DNA of 64,000 nt from Candidatus Gastranaerophilales bacterium HUM_1. GTDB taxonomy: Bacteria > Cyanobacteriota > Vampirovibrionia > Gastranaerophilales > Gastranaerophilaceae. Made by a program: the position numbers and the translations under genes. The DNA lies in NCBI GenBank assembly GCA_002103105.1, contig DAAY01000002.1:1-64000 (forward strand). Reading direction: 5' to 3'. This document shows, in pieces, positions 6,895-14,742 of the stretch (positions are counted from its first letter, which is position 1; each line of letters begins with the position of its first letter). The notes beneath the pieces are model-generated. The model was given only the letters and a program-made list of their open reading frames with translations. It ran no database searches and was not told the DNA's origin.

Positions 6895-9894
6895 ATGAGT
6901 AATAAGATTGAAAATTTAGACATTGATTTTTCGTTCAAAAAGAATAACGTAGATGAATTATTTTTCAACTTGAGCGAAAACCCCGAAGGATTTAAGAATA
7001 AAGATTTCCGCTACACATTGAGCATGATTTACCAAATCATCGAAGATGAATTTGCAGGAGTATTCCTAAGTCCGAATGCCCCAACTAGAAATACACATTT
7101 TTATTTAATAGATAATGGACAAAAGAGTGTGACTGGTGTCGGTGGTAAAAAGTTGTCATTCTTTGTTACTCCAACAAACAACTTCCAATATTACCTCAAA
7201 TCCAAAGGTTCACTATTCAGATTCAAATCAGAAGTTCTTGACGACAAAGTTGGATATTTCATGGCTTGGGATTTGGTTATGGACTATTTTGGCGGATTTG
7301 GAAATGTTGTTGATATTGAAGATTTAACACCAACATTTATTTACTTGAACAAATTGACTTACTTCGTTATGAAATTAATTGAAAAATTGTATTTCATCCC
7401 AACAGTAAAACGCTATGGTCAAATGTTCAGAATTGTTTATGAACCAATCATCAACAATCAAAAAATGGCACGTATTATCAACCTTTTTGAAGAATGCATG
7501 CCAGATGATTTGTTTATTCAAGGTGAAAAACCAAAAGATTTTGTATATGAATTTATTTACACATATTTGAATTATGTAATTTATAAATTCCTAGGAATTA
7601 AAATGTACAGATTTAAAGATGTTAAATCTGGAACATACCTTTTGAAAGATTTAGAACAACGTGCAGTCTTAAAAGGAAAAGATATTGCTGAAAATTTTGC
7701 TCAATGGTTTGATGAATTATACTTGGGCAAATATGATGTAATTCCATATTTTAAAATCGAAAAAATCGAAGATGAATTATTCAGACTAAAAGTTTATATC
7801 AAAAATCGCAAAAATGATGAAAGCGTACTTATTGATAAACTTTATACAGACGAAGAAGTTTTTGGAGCAAAAGCATCAGATATTTCAAGAATTGTTGAAA
7901 AACAACTTAACTACGCTTTGCGTTACATGCCAGAACTTGAACAGCTTTTTGAGGATGAAGATAAATTGTACCTTGATTTGAATTTGAATGAAATTTACAA
8001 AATTATCACTCAAACAGCATATTATTTACAGAAAGCACAAATTGAAGTTATCCTACCAGAAGAACTTGTTAATATTGTTATTCCAAGAGCTTCAATCAAC
8101 GCAAAAGTTAAAGAATCAAGAACTCAAGATTTGGCGGATTTAATTAATAATACGTCTTCTTCAAAAATGTCACTTGATGATATTCTTGATTTTTCATACG
8201 AAATTGCTATTGGCAACGAAAAAATCTCACTTGAAGAATTCAAAAAACTCGTTGAAAATAATAATGGTTTAATCAAATACAAAAATAAATATGTATTAAT
8301 AGATAAAGAAGAAAGCAAAAAGATTTTTGAACAAATTGCCAAATCTAATCTCAAATCTATGTCAAGAATGGAACTTATTCACGCTTCATTATCTGGTCAA
8401 TTGCAACAATATGATTTTGACTATGATGCAGCATTTGCAAGAGTTCTATCCGATTTTACAAAACCAGTAGAAATGACTATTCCAAAAGGACTCAAAGGCG
8501 AACTTCGTCCATATCAAGAAGTTGGTTTGAAATGGTTATGGACAAACGTATCAAAAGGTTTTGGTGCTTGTATGGCAGATGATATGGGATTGGGTAAAAC
8601 AATTCAAGTTATCAGTTTAATTTTGAAAATGAAAGAAGAAGGCAAGCTTAAAAAACCAGTACTTGTAATTTGCCCAACAACTTTGATGGGTAACTGGATG
8701 AAAGAACTTCAAATGTTCGCACCAGACCTTGATGCCGTAATCTACCACGGAGCAGACAGACACCTAGAAGTTAACCACGATGTAATTCTTACAACATACG
8801 CAATTATGAGAATAGATGTTGAAGAATTGAAAAAACACGCTTGGAGCACAATCATTGTTGATGAAGCTCAAAACATCAAAAATCCAGATACTGCACAAAC
8901 TCTAGCAATCAAAATGCTAAAAGCTGATGTAAAAGTAGCAATGACTGGTACTCCAGTAGAAAACAGATTAACTGAGTTATGGAGTATTTTTGACTTCATT
9001 AATAAAGGTTATCTTGGCTCACTTAAAGAATTCCAAAAAAGTTATGCTATTCCAATTGAAAGATTTAAGGAAAATTCAAGAGCTGGCAAACTTAGAATGT
9101 CAATTTCGCCATTCGTATTAAGACGTTTGAAAACAGACAAGCACGTAATTTCAGACTTACCAGAAAAAATGGTTCTCAACGAATACTGCTACTTGTCTAA
9201 AGTTCAAGCTGTTCTATATGAAAAAACTCTTAACGAAATGATGTCAAAAATTAGTGGATTTACTGGAATCAATAGACGTGGTAATATCTTCAAACTTATT
9301 ACTGCATTGAAACAAATTTGTAACCACCCATATCAATTCTTAAAATCTGGCGAAATGAATAAAGAAATGTCTGGTAAGATGGAAAAATGTATTGACCTAG
9401 TTCAAAGCATTATTGATAGAGGAGAAAAAACTCTTATCTTCACTCAATACAAAGAAATGGGCGACATTTTATGCAAAATTATTTCCCAAGAATGCAATAC
9501 TGAACCATTATTCTTCCACGGAAGCTTGACAGTTCCACAAAGAGAGGAATTGATTGATAAATTCCAAACAGAAGAAGATTCAAAAGTTATGATACTTTCA
9601 TTAAAAGCTGGTGGAACAGGTTTGAACTTGACAAGTGCAACCAACGTAATTCACTACGACTTGTGGTGGAACCCAGCAGTAGAAGATCAAGCAACAGATA
9701 GAACATATCGTATTGGTCAAGAAAAGAATGTAATGGTTCACAGAATGATTACACTTGGAACTTTTGAAGAAAAAATTGACGAAATGTTGAAATCGAAGAA
9801 AGAACTTGCAGACTTAGCCGTTTACGAAGGTGAAAAGATTATTACAGAACTTTCAGACGAAGAAATCTACGAAATCTTTACATTATCTGCTTAA
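6895..9894 (+). CDS. SNF2-family helicase-like ATPase, 999 aa
   Basis: This is a Swi2/Snf2-type DNA translocase (RapA/HepA relatives). The conserved motor fills the C-terminal half. It shows LRPYQEVGLKWLW (motif Q), DDMGLGKTIQVI (Walker A, about residue 565), VDEAQNIKNP (motif II, about 655), TGTPVENRLTELWS, and in the second RecA-like domain FHGSL, LKAGGTGLNLT, HYDLWWNPAVEDQATDRTYRIGQ. The first 500 residues are a lineage-type extension with no recognised domain or zinc-finger SWIM motif. Such proteins act on DNA- or RNA polymerase-bound complexes; the exact target is unknown. No nuclease or methylase partner is adjacent, so a defence role is not supported here. ATG 6895 follows AAGGAAAAAT. 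Confidence 0.93.
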   Translation: MSNKIENLDIDFSFKKNNVDELFFNLSENPEGFKNKDFRYTLSMIYQIIEDEFAGVFLSPNAPTRNTHFYLIDNGQKSVTGVGGKKLSFFVTPTNNFQYYLKSKGSLFRFKSEVLDDKVGYFMAWDLVMDYFGGFGNVVDIEDLTPTFIYLNKLTYFVMKLIEKLYFIPTVKRYGQMFRIVYEPIINNQKMARIINLFEECMPDDLFIQGEKPKDFVYEFIYTYLNYVIYKFLGIKMYRFKDVKSGTYLLKDLEQRAVLKGKDIAENFAQWFDELYLGKYDVIPYFKIEKIEDELFRLKVYIKNRKNDESVLIDKLYTDEEVFGAKASDISRIVEKQLNYALRYMPELEQLFEDEDKLYLDLNLNEIYKIITQTAYYLQKAQIEVILPEELVNIVIPRASINAKVKESRTQDLADLINNTSSSKMSLDDILDFSYEIAIGNEKISLEEFKKLVENNNGLIKYKNKYVLIDKEESKKIFEQIAKSNLKSMSRMELIHASLSGQLQQYDFDYDAAFARVLSDFTKPVEMTIPKGLKGELRPYQEVGLKWLWTNVSKGFGACMADDMGLGKTIQVISLILKMKEEGKLKKPVLVICPTTLMGNWMKELQMFAPDLDAVIYHGADRHLEVNHDVILTTYAIMRIDVEELKKHAWSTIIVDEAQNIKNPDTAQTLAIKMLKADVKVAMTGTPVENRLTELWSIFDFINKGYLGSLKEFQKSYAIPIERFKENSRAGKLRMSISPFVLRRLKTDKHVISDLPEKMVLNEYCYLSKVQAVLYEKTLNEMMSKISGFTGINRRGNIFKLITALKQICNHPYQFLKSGEMNKEMSGKMEKCIDLVQSIIDRGEKTLIFTQYKEMGDILCKIISQECNTEPLFFHGSLTVPQREELIDKFQTEEDSKVMILSLKAGGTGLNLTSATNVIHYDLWWNPAVEDQATDRTYRIGQEKNVMVHRMITLGTFEEKIDEMLKSKKELADLAVYEGEKIITELSDEEIYEIFTLSA

Positions 9895-10346
9895 TATAAA
9901 GGCAATAAGTCGATAAGTTATAAGTTCGTTAAAGAAGGCTTTAGGACACTATGACACTGAGGCACTGAGTTCTTTATGTTTTTAACGTCATTCTGAGGGA
10001 TTTACAATTGGAATAGCAAAATTAATTACAAATTCACCCGAAAAAAATCTCAAACATAACGCCTCAACAAGAGATACTTCGCTTCGTTCAGTATGACAAT
10101 GTGCGTGCTATTTCCCCTCTCCAAGGGAAGAGGGCTAGGGAGAGGGGTTAATTAGGAAAAGGAGGTCGGCATTTCCGCCCCGACAATAAAAAATCGGCTG
10201 GATTGCTTCGCCTTCGCTCGCAATGACTGACTTTGAAAAAGACTTTACGCATTCGTCATTCTGAGGGCTTTATCCCGAAAGAATCAAGCTTTTAATTTAT
10301 TTTTTACTTGTAAGTTGGGCATACTTGCCCAGCAAATAAAATGTAT
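9895..10346. repeat. repeat-filled spacer after the helicase gene
   Basis: The spacer contains AAGTCGATAAGTTATAAGTTCG (9907), GAGATACTTCGCTTCGTTCAG (10070-10090), CCCTCTCC..GGAGAGGGG (10115-10147), a degenerate TCGGC hairpin followed by GGCTGGATTGCTTCG (10163-10231), and GTCATTCTGAGGGCTTTATC (10256-10275). No gene was found. Confidence 0.7.
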
Positions 10347-10568
10347 CTACTTAAGTTCTAATTTAATTGAATAACCAAGAATTTTACATATTTCTTGAAA
10401 TTCTTCAAGCTTTAAAGAATTTCTGCGAAGTTTGCAGGAAAATGTGCTTTGCGGAATCGTTGCACCTGTTTCTTGCTTTAACTTTTCAAGCAAGACTTTT
10501 TGCGTAATGTGCCCCTTTGCCATAACAAGTCGCATTATTTCATCATTATTCCATTCTGTAATATCCAT
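10347..10568 (-). CDS. small HTH-like protein, 73 aa
   Basis: It is a short soluble protein whose pattern (MRLVMAKGHITQKVLLEKLK, then STFSCKLRRNSLKLEEFQEICKILGY) matches a helix-turn-helix repressor fold of the phage Cro/XRE kind. There is a first helix, a partner helix, an SxxSxKLR recognition-like helix and a LxxLxxIxxxLGY closing helix. It is divergent from the pilin gene, with a repeat-rich 114-bp spacer that could be its operator. No ribosome binding site precedes ATG 10568; a TATACT box ends six bases upstream, suggesting a leaderless message. The fold is inferred, not proven. Confidence 0.65.
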   Translation of the reverse strand: MDITEWNNDEIMRLVMAKGHITQKVLLEKLKQETGATIPQSTFSCKLRRNSLKLEEFQEICKILGYSIKLELK

Positions 10569-10574
10569 AGCAAA

Positions 10575-10602
10575 AGTATATGTTATTGAAAAGATAATTC
10601 AA
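10575..10602 (-). promoter_or_regulatory. predicted promoter of the small HTH-like gene
   Basis: TTGAAT - 16 bp - TATACT lies on the minus strand, with the -10 ending six bases before the ATG. This leaves essentially no 5' leader. Confidence 0.5.
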
Positions 10603-10614
10603 ATAATGTATTTT

Positions 10615-10662
10615 AATATTGTATTATGCAATATATTATCAATATATTAAATATTGTGTTAT
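10615..10662. promoter_or_regulatory. phased repeat, candidate operator
   Basis: CAATATATTA occurs at 10629-10638 and again at 10640-10649, exactly 11 bp apart. The pair is flanked by two copies of AATATTGTRTTAT at 10615-10627 and 10650-10662. It lies between two divergent genes, one HTH-like, and just upstream of the pilin ribosome binding site. Repeats on one helical face are what a small repressor would bind. Confidence 0.4.
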
Positions 10663-10682
10663 AAATACAGGAGGTTACTAAT

Positions 10683-11402
10683 ATGTTGCATAACCAAAAA
10701 TTTGCTTTTACACTTGCAGAAGTTTTAATAACACTTGGGATAATTGGAGTAGTTGCGGCAATTACTATTCCAACCTTGATGACAAATTATAAAGCACGCA
10801 GATTACGTAGTCAGTTCTTCAAATCCTATTCAACATTGCAACAAGTAGTTCGACACATGCAAGCGGATGAAATTTCTGTTGATGCTGATGATTACCGAGA
10901 AAATGCAGCATTTTACAAAACTTTTATGCAATATTTGCAAGCACCGCACGATTGTAGTTATGCTTCATCTATTAAAGCTGCACCATGTTATCATTATATT
11001 CCGAATGGGAGTAACAATGTAAAACCTTATCTTTCACTAGATGGAAAGGCAACTGTAAGCGGAAATTGGTTTGATGATGGACAAATAGCATTGCAAGACG
11101 GGTCTTTGTTATTATTTGAAAACCCAATTTCATATACTGGAAATATTTGGGTAACTGTTGATTTAAACGGTTATAACAATTTACCAAATCGTTGGGGAAT
11201 AGATTTGTTTACATTCCAATTTGTTGATGGCGAATTGAAAACAATGGGCGATGATGGAACTATTTATAAAGATGATTCAAAATATTGTAATTTGGCCGCT
11301 TCATCAGAGTTGAATGGCGTTTCTTGTACACATTTAGCAAAAACAAATGCAGATTACTTTAAAAAAGTATTGAGAAATTATAAGTTCGTTAAAAGTCTAT
11401 AA
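10683..11402 (+). CDS. type IV pilin-like / pseudopilin protein
   Basis: The N-terminus NQKFAFTLAEVLITLGIIGVVAAITIPTLM is a class III prepilin signal. It has a short leader, a cleavage site before Phe (Ala-Phe-Thr-Leu form rather than Gly-Phe), Glu at mature position 5 or so, and one hydrophobic helix. A globular Cys-containing domain of about 200 residues follows. It is probably processed by a prepilin peptidase and assembled into a pilus or secretion pseudopilus; none of that machinery is in the window. ATG 10683 has a strong AGGAGGT site. It ends next to an ATAAGTTCGTTA repeat, whose module overlaps the last codons (RNYKFVKSL). Confidence 0.88.
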   Translation: MLHNQKFAFTLAEVLITLGIIGVVAAITIPTLMTNYKARRLRSQFFKSYSTLQQVVRHMQADEISVDADDYRENAAFYKTFMQYLQAPHDCSYASSIKAAPCYHYIPNGSNNVKPYLSLDGKATVSGNWFDDGQIALQDGSLLLFENPISYTGNIWVTVDLNGYNNLPNRWGIDLFTFQFVDGELKTMGDDGTIYKDDSKYCNLAASSELNGVSCTHLAKTNADYFKKVLRNYKFVKSL

Positions 11403-11736
11403 GGCAATAAGTGGATAAGTCTATAAGTTTTTTAAAGGGAAATAAAGAAATAAGTTCGTTATTTCCCTTATCCCCTCCTCCATTTATACGCAAAAAAAAA
11501 GCTTCTGTAATAGAAGCTTCCTTGGAATTTTTTACAATTCCTCGTGTAAAAGGTAGGTAGAAAGTAGAAGGTAGTAGTATATATAAGCTTTGTTATATAT
11601 CGTTTGTATATATTATTAAAGTATTTTTGATATAAATAATTGCGTAAGAGGAGTTGCTTTGTTACATAACTTTACAAATATAGAATAAATCCTCTAAACT
11701 TCGCTATAATACATATACTGTTTCAAAGGAGTAAAA
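11403..11736. other. spacer: AAATAAG repeat, hairpin, coaD upstream region
   Basis: The first 80 bases are the GGAAATAAAGAAATAAGTTC repeat family with its CTTATCCCCTCC arm. A hairpin at 11499-11519 and a second small stem (GGAATT/AATTCC, 11524-11541) follow. From 11560 on the sequence is AT-rich. A TATAAT box is at 11705-11710 and would serve coaD, although no good -35 is visible. Confidence 0.5.
11490..11519 (-). terminator. leftward terminator-like hairpin without an obvious gene
   Basis: The stem AAGCTTCT/AGAAGCTT has a five-base loop. On the minus strand it is followed by nine Ts (A run at 11492-11500 on plus). No minus-strand gene precedes it, so it may end an antisense or small RNA made from 11520-11736, or be a bidirectional stop for the pilin gene. 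Confidence 0.45.
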
Positions 11737-12210
11737 ATGAAAATAGCAATATACCCTGGGAGTTTTGACCCAATCACAAAAGGACATTTAGACATTTTGA
11801 AAAACGCTTCAGGAATTTTTGACAAAGTTATCATTGCAGTTGCACGCAATGGAGAAAAGAAAGGCTTTCTTTCAACTGAAGAAAGAGTTGAACTCATAAA
11901 AAAAAGTATCGAAGGACTTGATAATGTTGAAGTTGATGCCTTTGAAGGTTTGACAATTGAATATGCAAAAAAGCGAGGAGCAGAAATTTTAATTCGTGGA
12001 TTGCGTGCAGTTTCGGATTTTGAATACGAAATGCAATTATCACAAACAAATAGTGCCTTATGTGACGAAATCAAGACAGTTTTCTTAACCACAAAACCTA
12101 AATATAACTTCATTTCATCAAGCACAATCCGAGAAATCTTGCAAAACAATGGAGATATATCAAAATTTGTTCCACAAGCAGTAAATGAATACCTAACGCA
12201 AAGGAGATAA
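11737..12210 (+). CDS. coaD: phosphopantetheine adenylyltransferase
   Basis: It transfers AMP from ATP to 4'-phosphopantetheine, the penultimate step of coenzyme A synthesis. The 157-residue protein has the nucleotidyltransferase motif YPGSFDPITKGHLDI (residues 5-19), RGLRAVSDFEYEMQ, and the second signature ISSSTIREI near residue 130. ATG 11737 is preceded by AAAGGAG. Five bases downstream starts the first of two paralogous helical proteins. I recall coaD being followed by a comparable coiled-coil protein in Cyanobacteria, which supports the proposed relationship. Confidence 0.97.
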   Translation: MKIAIYPGSFDPITKGHLDILKNASGIFDKVIIAVARNGEKKGFLSTEERVELIKKSIEGLDNVEVDAFEGLTIEYAKKRGAEILIRGLRAVSDFEYEMQLSQTNSALCDEIKTVFLTTKPKYNFISSSTIREILQNNGDISKFVPQAVNEYLTQRR

Positions 12211-12214
12211 ATCT

Positions 12215-12592
12215 ATGAATTTTCAAACCAGAAAAGACATAAAAAGGCTCGAAGATAAAATTAAAAACGGATATTCACTACCTATATTTAAAGGGTACGT
12301 TGCAGTGGATAAATATGGCGTTGAACAAATCATAGACGCAATTTACGCAAATTTACCAGATGATGTAATGAGAGCAAGAGAATTTCTTAAAAATTCTAAC
12401 ATCACACCTAACACAACACCAAAGGGAACAACTATATTTGACATACTCCAAATGCTAGAAATCACCTTGAATGAAACGATGTCTTTCGCAAATTTTTCGA
12501 TTTTAAAAATCAAAGAAATAGAAATTTTATTAGATAAAATCGAAAAAAATATTCCAGAAGAAATTATTCAAGCAGAAATCTCTAACAAATAA
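12215..12592 (+). CDS. two-module helical protein, 125 aa
   Basis: No named family is certain. It contains the same module of about 45 residues twice: GYSLPIF..VEQIIDAIYANLPDDVMRAREFLK (residues 19-65) and IFDILQMLEI..IKEIEILLDKIEKNIPEEIIQA (72-121). The next gene begins with a third copy. Pattern: hydrophobic helix, a Val/Ile strand, then E-(I/Q)-x-x-(L/I)-(I/L)-D-x-I-Y-x-x-(L/I)-P-x-(D/E). It starts 4 bases after coaD with AAAGGAG upstream, so it is in the same transcript. The long coiled coil of its neighbour is missing here. Confidence 0.75.
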   Translation: MNFQTRKDIKRLEDKIKNGYSLPIFKGYVAVDKYGVEQIIDAIYANLPDDVMRAREFLKNSNITPNTTPKGTTIFDILQMLEITLNETMSFANFSILKIKEIEILLDKIEKNIPEEIIQAEISNK

Positions 12593-12632
12593 AAGACATG
12601 TTAACATATGTAATTCCCTAAAGAAATATTAT

Positions 12633-12661
12633 TTGACAATTAAAATTTGCTTATGTAATAT
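12633..12661 (+). promoter_or_regulatory. predicted sigma-70 type promoter
   Basis: A perfect TTGACA -35 (12633-12638), a 17-bp spacer and TAATAT (12656-12661) lie 38 bases before the ATG at 12700. This is one of the best promoter matches in the window, so the coiled-coil gene can be transcribed apart from coaD. Confidence 0.7.
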
Positions 12662-12699
12662 ATTAATATATAAAATGTGAAAGGGATAAGGGATATAAC

Positions 12700-13263
12700 A
12701 TGCCACAAAATGGAGTGTATGATTTACTAAAAATGTTAGAAATAGCCTTAGATGAAGGTTATTCAGTTTTAAAATACACAGTAGTAAATAAAAGGGAAAT
12801 TGAAACATTAATCGATAGAATATACCAAGCCTTGCCAACAGAAGTTCAAGAAGCAAGACTATTCTTGAAACGCAAAGAAGAATTACAAAACGAAGCTCAA
12901 CAAAAAGCTAATAAAATTATTCAAGATGCTCAAGCTGAAGCTGATAGAAAACTTTCTGAATCAGATCAAATTAAAGCAATTGAATTACAAGGAAATAAAA
13001 TTAAAAACGAAGTATATGAAGAATGCGAAAAAATTAAACATATCGCACTTCAAGATGCTGAAAATATAAGACTTCAAGCAACTGATGAAGCTATGAAAAT
13101 TAGAGAAGGTGCTGAATTATACGCAGAACAAGTTCTAACTAGCATCGAAGGAAACTTAACTCAACTTCAACAAGTTGTTAAAAATGGTCAAATCTATATG
13201 GAACAATTGAGAACAGATTCTATTGGAAAATATCCAACTCAACAAGTTCCAACTAGAAAATAA
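12700..13263 (+). CDS. coiled-coil protein with an N-terminal module, 187 aa
   Basis: Residues 1-52 (VYDLLKMLEIALDEGYSVLK through IYQALPTEVQEARLFLK) are homologous to both modules of the preceding gene. Residues 53-165 form a long alanine/glutamate-rich coiled coil (EAQQKANKIIQDAQAEADRK) of the DivIVA or ATP-synthase b-subunit style. Automatic annotation often names such proteins ATP synthase subunit B or DivIVA. No membrane anchor is present, so an F-ATPase role is unlikely. A scaffold role in cell division or the envelope is plausible but inferred. It has a strong promoter of its own and a terminator right after it. Confidence 0.8.
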   Translation: MPQNGVYDLLKMLEIALDEGYSVLKYTVVNKREIETLIDRIYQALPTEVQEARLFLKRKEELQNEAQQKANKIIQDAQAEADRKLSESDQIKAIELQGNKIKNEVYEECEKIKHIALQDAENIRLQATDEAMKIREGAELYAEQVLTSIEGNLTQLQQVVKNGQIYMEQLRTDSIGKYPTQQVPTRK

Positions 13264-13283
13264 TTTCAAGTAAAATTTAATCT

Positions 13284-13317
13284 AAAAAAACATCTATTGA
13301 TAAAATAGATGTTTTTT
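13284..13317 (+). terminator. Rho-independent terminator
   Basis: The 14-bp stem AAAAAACATCTATT/AATAGATGTTTTTT has a GATAA-type loop and ends in a T run. It lies about 20 bases after the coiled-coil gene stop. Confidence 0.9.
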
Positions 13318-13398
13318 AGTGTCAAAAACGTAGTATTTGTTAACAATTTATTTGCATTTTATTTTGTTTGAGATAACATAAGAGTATAAGCCGAAATA

Positions 13399-13430
13399 GA
13401 TAGAATGTGTAATCTTCACATTCTATTTTA
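13399..13430 (+). promoter_or_regulatory. hairpin with T tail in the rpmG leader
   Basis: ATAGAATGTG pairs with CACATTCTAT across a seven-base loop and is followed by TTTTAAAT. It lies between a possible promoter (TATAAG at 13385-13390) and the GGAGAC/AAGGAAA ribosome-binding region of rpmG. It resembles an attenuator or a protein-binding leader hairpin. Confidence 0.4.
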
Positions 13431-13471
13431 AATAGGAGACAACTTAATAAAACAATAAAGGAAATAAAACA

Positions 13472-13639
13472 ATGGGTATCAAAGGAAAAAACGACAGAAT
13501 GGTAGTTCTAGCTTGTGAAGAATGTAAAGAAAGAAACTACACAACAACTAAAAACAAAAAGAACATCAAGGAAAGAATGGAATTAAGCAAATACTGCCCA
13601 AGATGTCAAAAACACACTAACCACAAAGAAACTAAGTAA
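13472..13639 (+). CDS. rpmG: ribosomal protein bL33
   Basis: This 55-residue protein starts MGIKGKNDRMVVLACEECKE. It carries the CEEC..CPRC pair of Cys dyads, so it is the zinc-binding form of L33. It belongs to the large ribosomal subunit near the E site. AAAGGAAAT precedes the ATG. The order rpmG, tRNA-Trp, secE, nusG, rplK, rplA is the widespread bacterial arrangement. Confidence 0.95.
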   Translation: MGIKGKNDRMVVLACEECKERNYTTTKNKKNIKERMELSKYCPRCQKHTNHKETK

Positions 13640-13650
13640 GATTTTTTAAA

Positions 13651-13680
13651 TAAAGTGGTTAGAAGCATTTAACCACTTTA
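13651..13680 (+). other. hairpin between rpmG and tRNA-Trp
   Basis: A perfect 10-bp stem TAAAGTGGTT/AACCACTTTA is not followed by a T run, so it is more likely an RNA processing or stability element than a terminator. Read-through into the tRNA and secE is expected. Confidence 0.5.
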
Positions 13681-13684
13681 ATAG

Positions 13685-13757
13685 GCGTCCTTAGTTCAGT
13701 TGGTAGAACGTCGGTCTCCAAAACCGGATGTCGAGGGTTCGAGTCCTTCAGGGCGTG
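13685..13757 (+). tRNA. trnW: tRNA-Trp (anticodon CCA)
   Basis: A full cloverleaf can be drawn. The acceptor GCGTCCT pairs with AGGGCGT (two G-T pairs), the D arm is GTTC/GAAC, the anticodon stem TCGGT/ACCGG has loop CTCCAAA with CCA at 13718-13720, and the T arm GAGGG/CCTTC has loop TTCGAGT. The discriminator is G and the 3' CCA is not encoded. It lies between rpmG and secE, a common place for tRNA-Trp. It contains one of only two CCGG sites I could find in the window. Confidence 0.97.
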
Positions 13758-13790
13758 ATTTTTAACTTTAAGAATAAAGGAATAATCATA

Positions 13791-14000
13791 ATGAATGAAA
13801 TGGTAGAAGCAATCAAAGCGTACTTTAAAGGCGTAAAAACCGAATGGGGGAAAATTAGTTGGCCCGAAAAAAATCAGGTTATCATTGAAACCCTTTCAGT
13901 TATCGTTATTGTAGTTGTTTTTACTGTTGCAATTTATCTAATGGATCTTTTATTTAAAGGCTCACTAGGCCTTATAGTAAAATTTTTCCAACATTTATAA
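13791..14000 (+). CDS. secE: preprotein translocase subunit SecE
   Basis: This is the small essential subunit of the SecYEG channel that clamps SecY. The 69 residues carry the amphipathic KTEWGKISWPEKNQV motif (16-30) and one membrane helix (about 34-55). An open frame extends upstream into the tRNA gene, but ATG 13791 after ATAAAGGAATAATCATA is the credible start. It is followed nine bases later by nusG. Confidence 0.96.
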   Translation: MNEMVEAIKAYFKGVKTEWGKISWPEKNQVIIETLSVIVIVVVFTVAIYLMDLLFKGSLGLIVKFFQHL

Positions 14001-14009
14001 AGGTGGCTT

Positions 14010-14636
14010 ATGACTAAAGAAGAAAAAACAATGGAAGAACAACTAAATGAAGATTTATTAGCAGAACAAGCAGAATCTCAAGCAGAGGAAGAAGCTAAAG
14101 AAGCTAAGAAAAATCAAAAAAGATGGTATATCGTTCACACATATTCTGGATACGAAAACAAGGTTAAAGTTAACCTAGAAAAACGTATTGAATATACGAA
14201 TATGGGTGACAAAATTTTCAGAATTGAAGTACCGCAAAAAACAGTTGTCCAAATGAAGGGCGGAAAGAAACAGGAAAAAGAAGAAAAAGTATTCCCTGGC
14301 TACGTTCTTGTAGAAATGATTATGGACGAAGATAGCTGGTATGTTGTAAGACACACTTCAGGCGTAACAAAATTTGTAGGTTCAGTTAAAAAACCTATTC
14401 CTGTTAAGGAAAGCGAAATCAAAAGAATCTTACACAGAACATCATCTCAAGTTGAAAAAGTTGAACTTGATGTTAAACCTGGAGATAAAGTTAGAATTAT
14501 TTCAGGACCATTTGCAGACTTTGATGCAGATATTATTGAAGTTTATCCTGATAAATCTAAACTTAGAGCAAATGTTTCAATCTTTGGTCGTGAAACGCCA
14601 GTTGAATTGGAATACAAACAAATCAATAAATTATAA
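14010..14636 (+). CDS. nusG: transcription termination/antitermination factor NusG
   Basis: NusG binds RNA polymerase and links it to Rho or ribosomes. The 208 residues comprise an acidic N-terminal tail (1-33), the NGN domain starting KRWYIVHTYSGYENKVKVNL, the VFPGYVLVEM and VRHTSGVTKFVG motifs, and a C-terminal KOW domain (KPGDKVRIISGPFADFDADI). ATG 14010 follows AAAGGTGGCTT. It is co-transcribed with secE. Confidence 0.97.
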   Translation: MTKEEKTMEEQLNEDLLAEQAESQAEEEAKEAKKNQKRWYIVHTYSGYENKVKVNLEKRIEYTNMGDKIFRIEVPQKTVVQMKGGKKQEKEEKVFPGYVLVEMIMDEDSWYVVRHTSGVTKFVGSVKKPIPVKESEIKRILHRTSSQVEKVELDVKPGDKVRIISGPFADFDADIIEVYPDKSKLRANVSIFGRETPVELEYKQINKL

Positions 14637-14684
14637 TCAAGTAGGTTGTAATAACTAATTATTACAAAAGATAGTACAAATAAT

Positions 14685-14737
14685 GTGGAAGGATCCTTTA
14701 CAAGCCGATAAAGAACCGTTATTACCACAAAAGGAGA
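14685..14737 (+). promoter_or_regulatory. L1-binding leader-like RNA element before rplK
   Basis: GTGG (14685-14688) pairs with CCAC (14725-14728). Inside, GG.T.CTTTA (14691-14700) pairs with TAAAG.A.CC (14708-14716), leaving an internal loop AA on one side and GTTATTA on the other. The flanks TGGAAGGA and TATTACCAC..AAAGG recur in the rplK-rplA spacer. This fits the known ribosomal protein L1 mRNA target that mimics its 23S site. It overlaps the region just before the rplK ribosome binding site, consistent with translational autocontrol. Confidence 0.65.
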
Positions 14738-14742
14738 AAATC

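Noticed and set aside
6895..9894. SNF2 helicase as part of a DISARM-like or other defence system
   Set aside because: No methylase, nuclease or phospholipase partner is adjacent; its neighbours are gpmI and a repeat spacer.
13728..13790. Longer secE start
   Set aside because: It would begin inside tRNA-Trp; ATG 13791 gives the usual protein size.
14683..14742. Longer rplK start
   Set aside because: It would translate the L1-like leader; ATG 14743 has the correct ribosome binding site and the normal MAKKV start.
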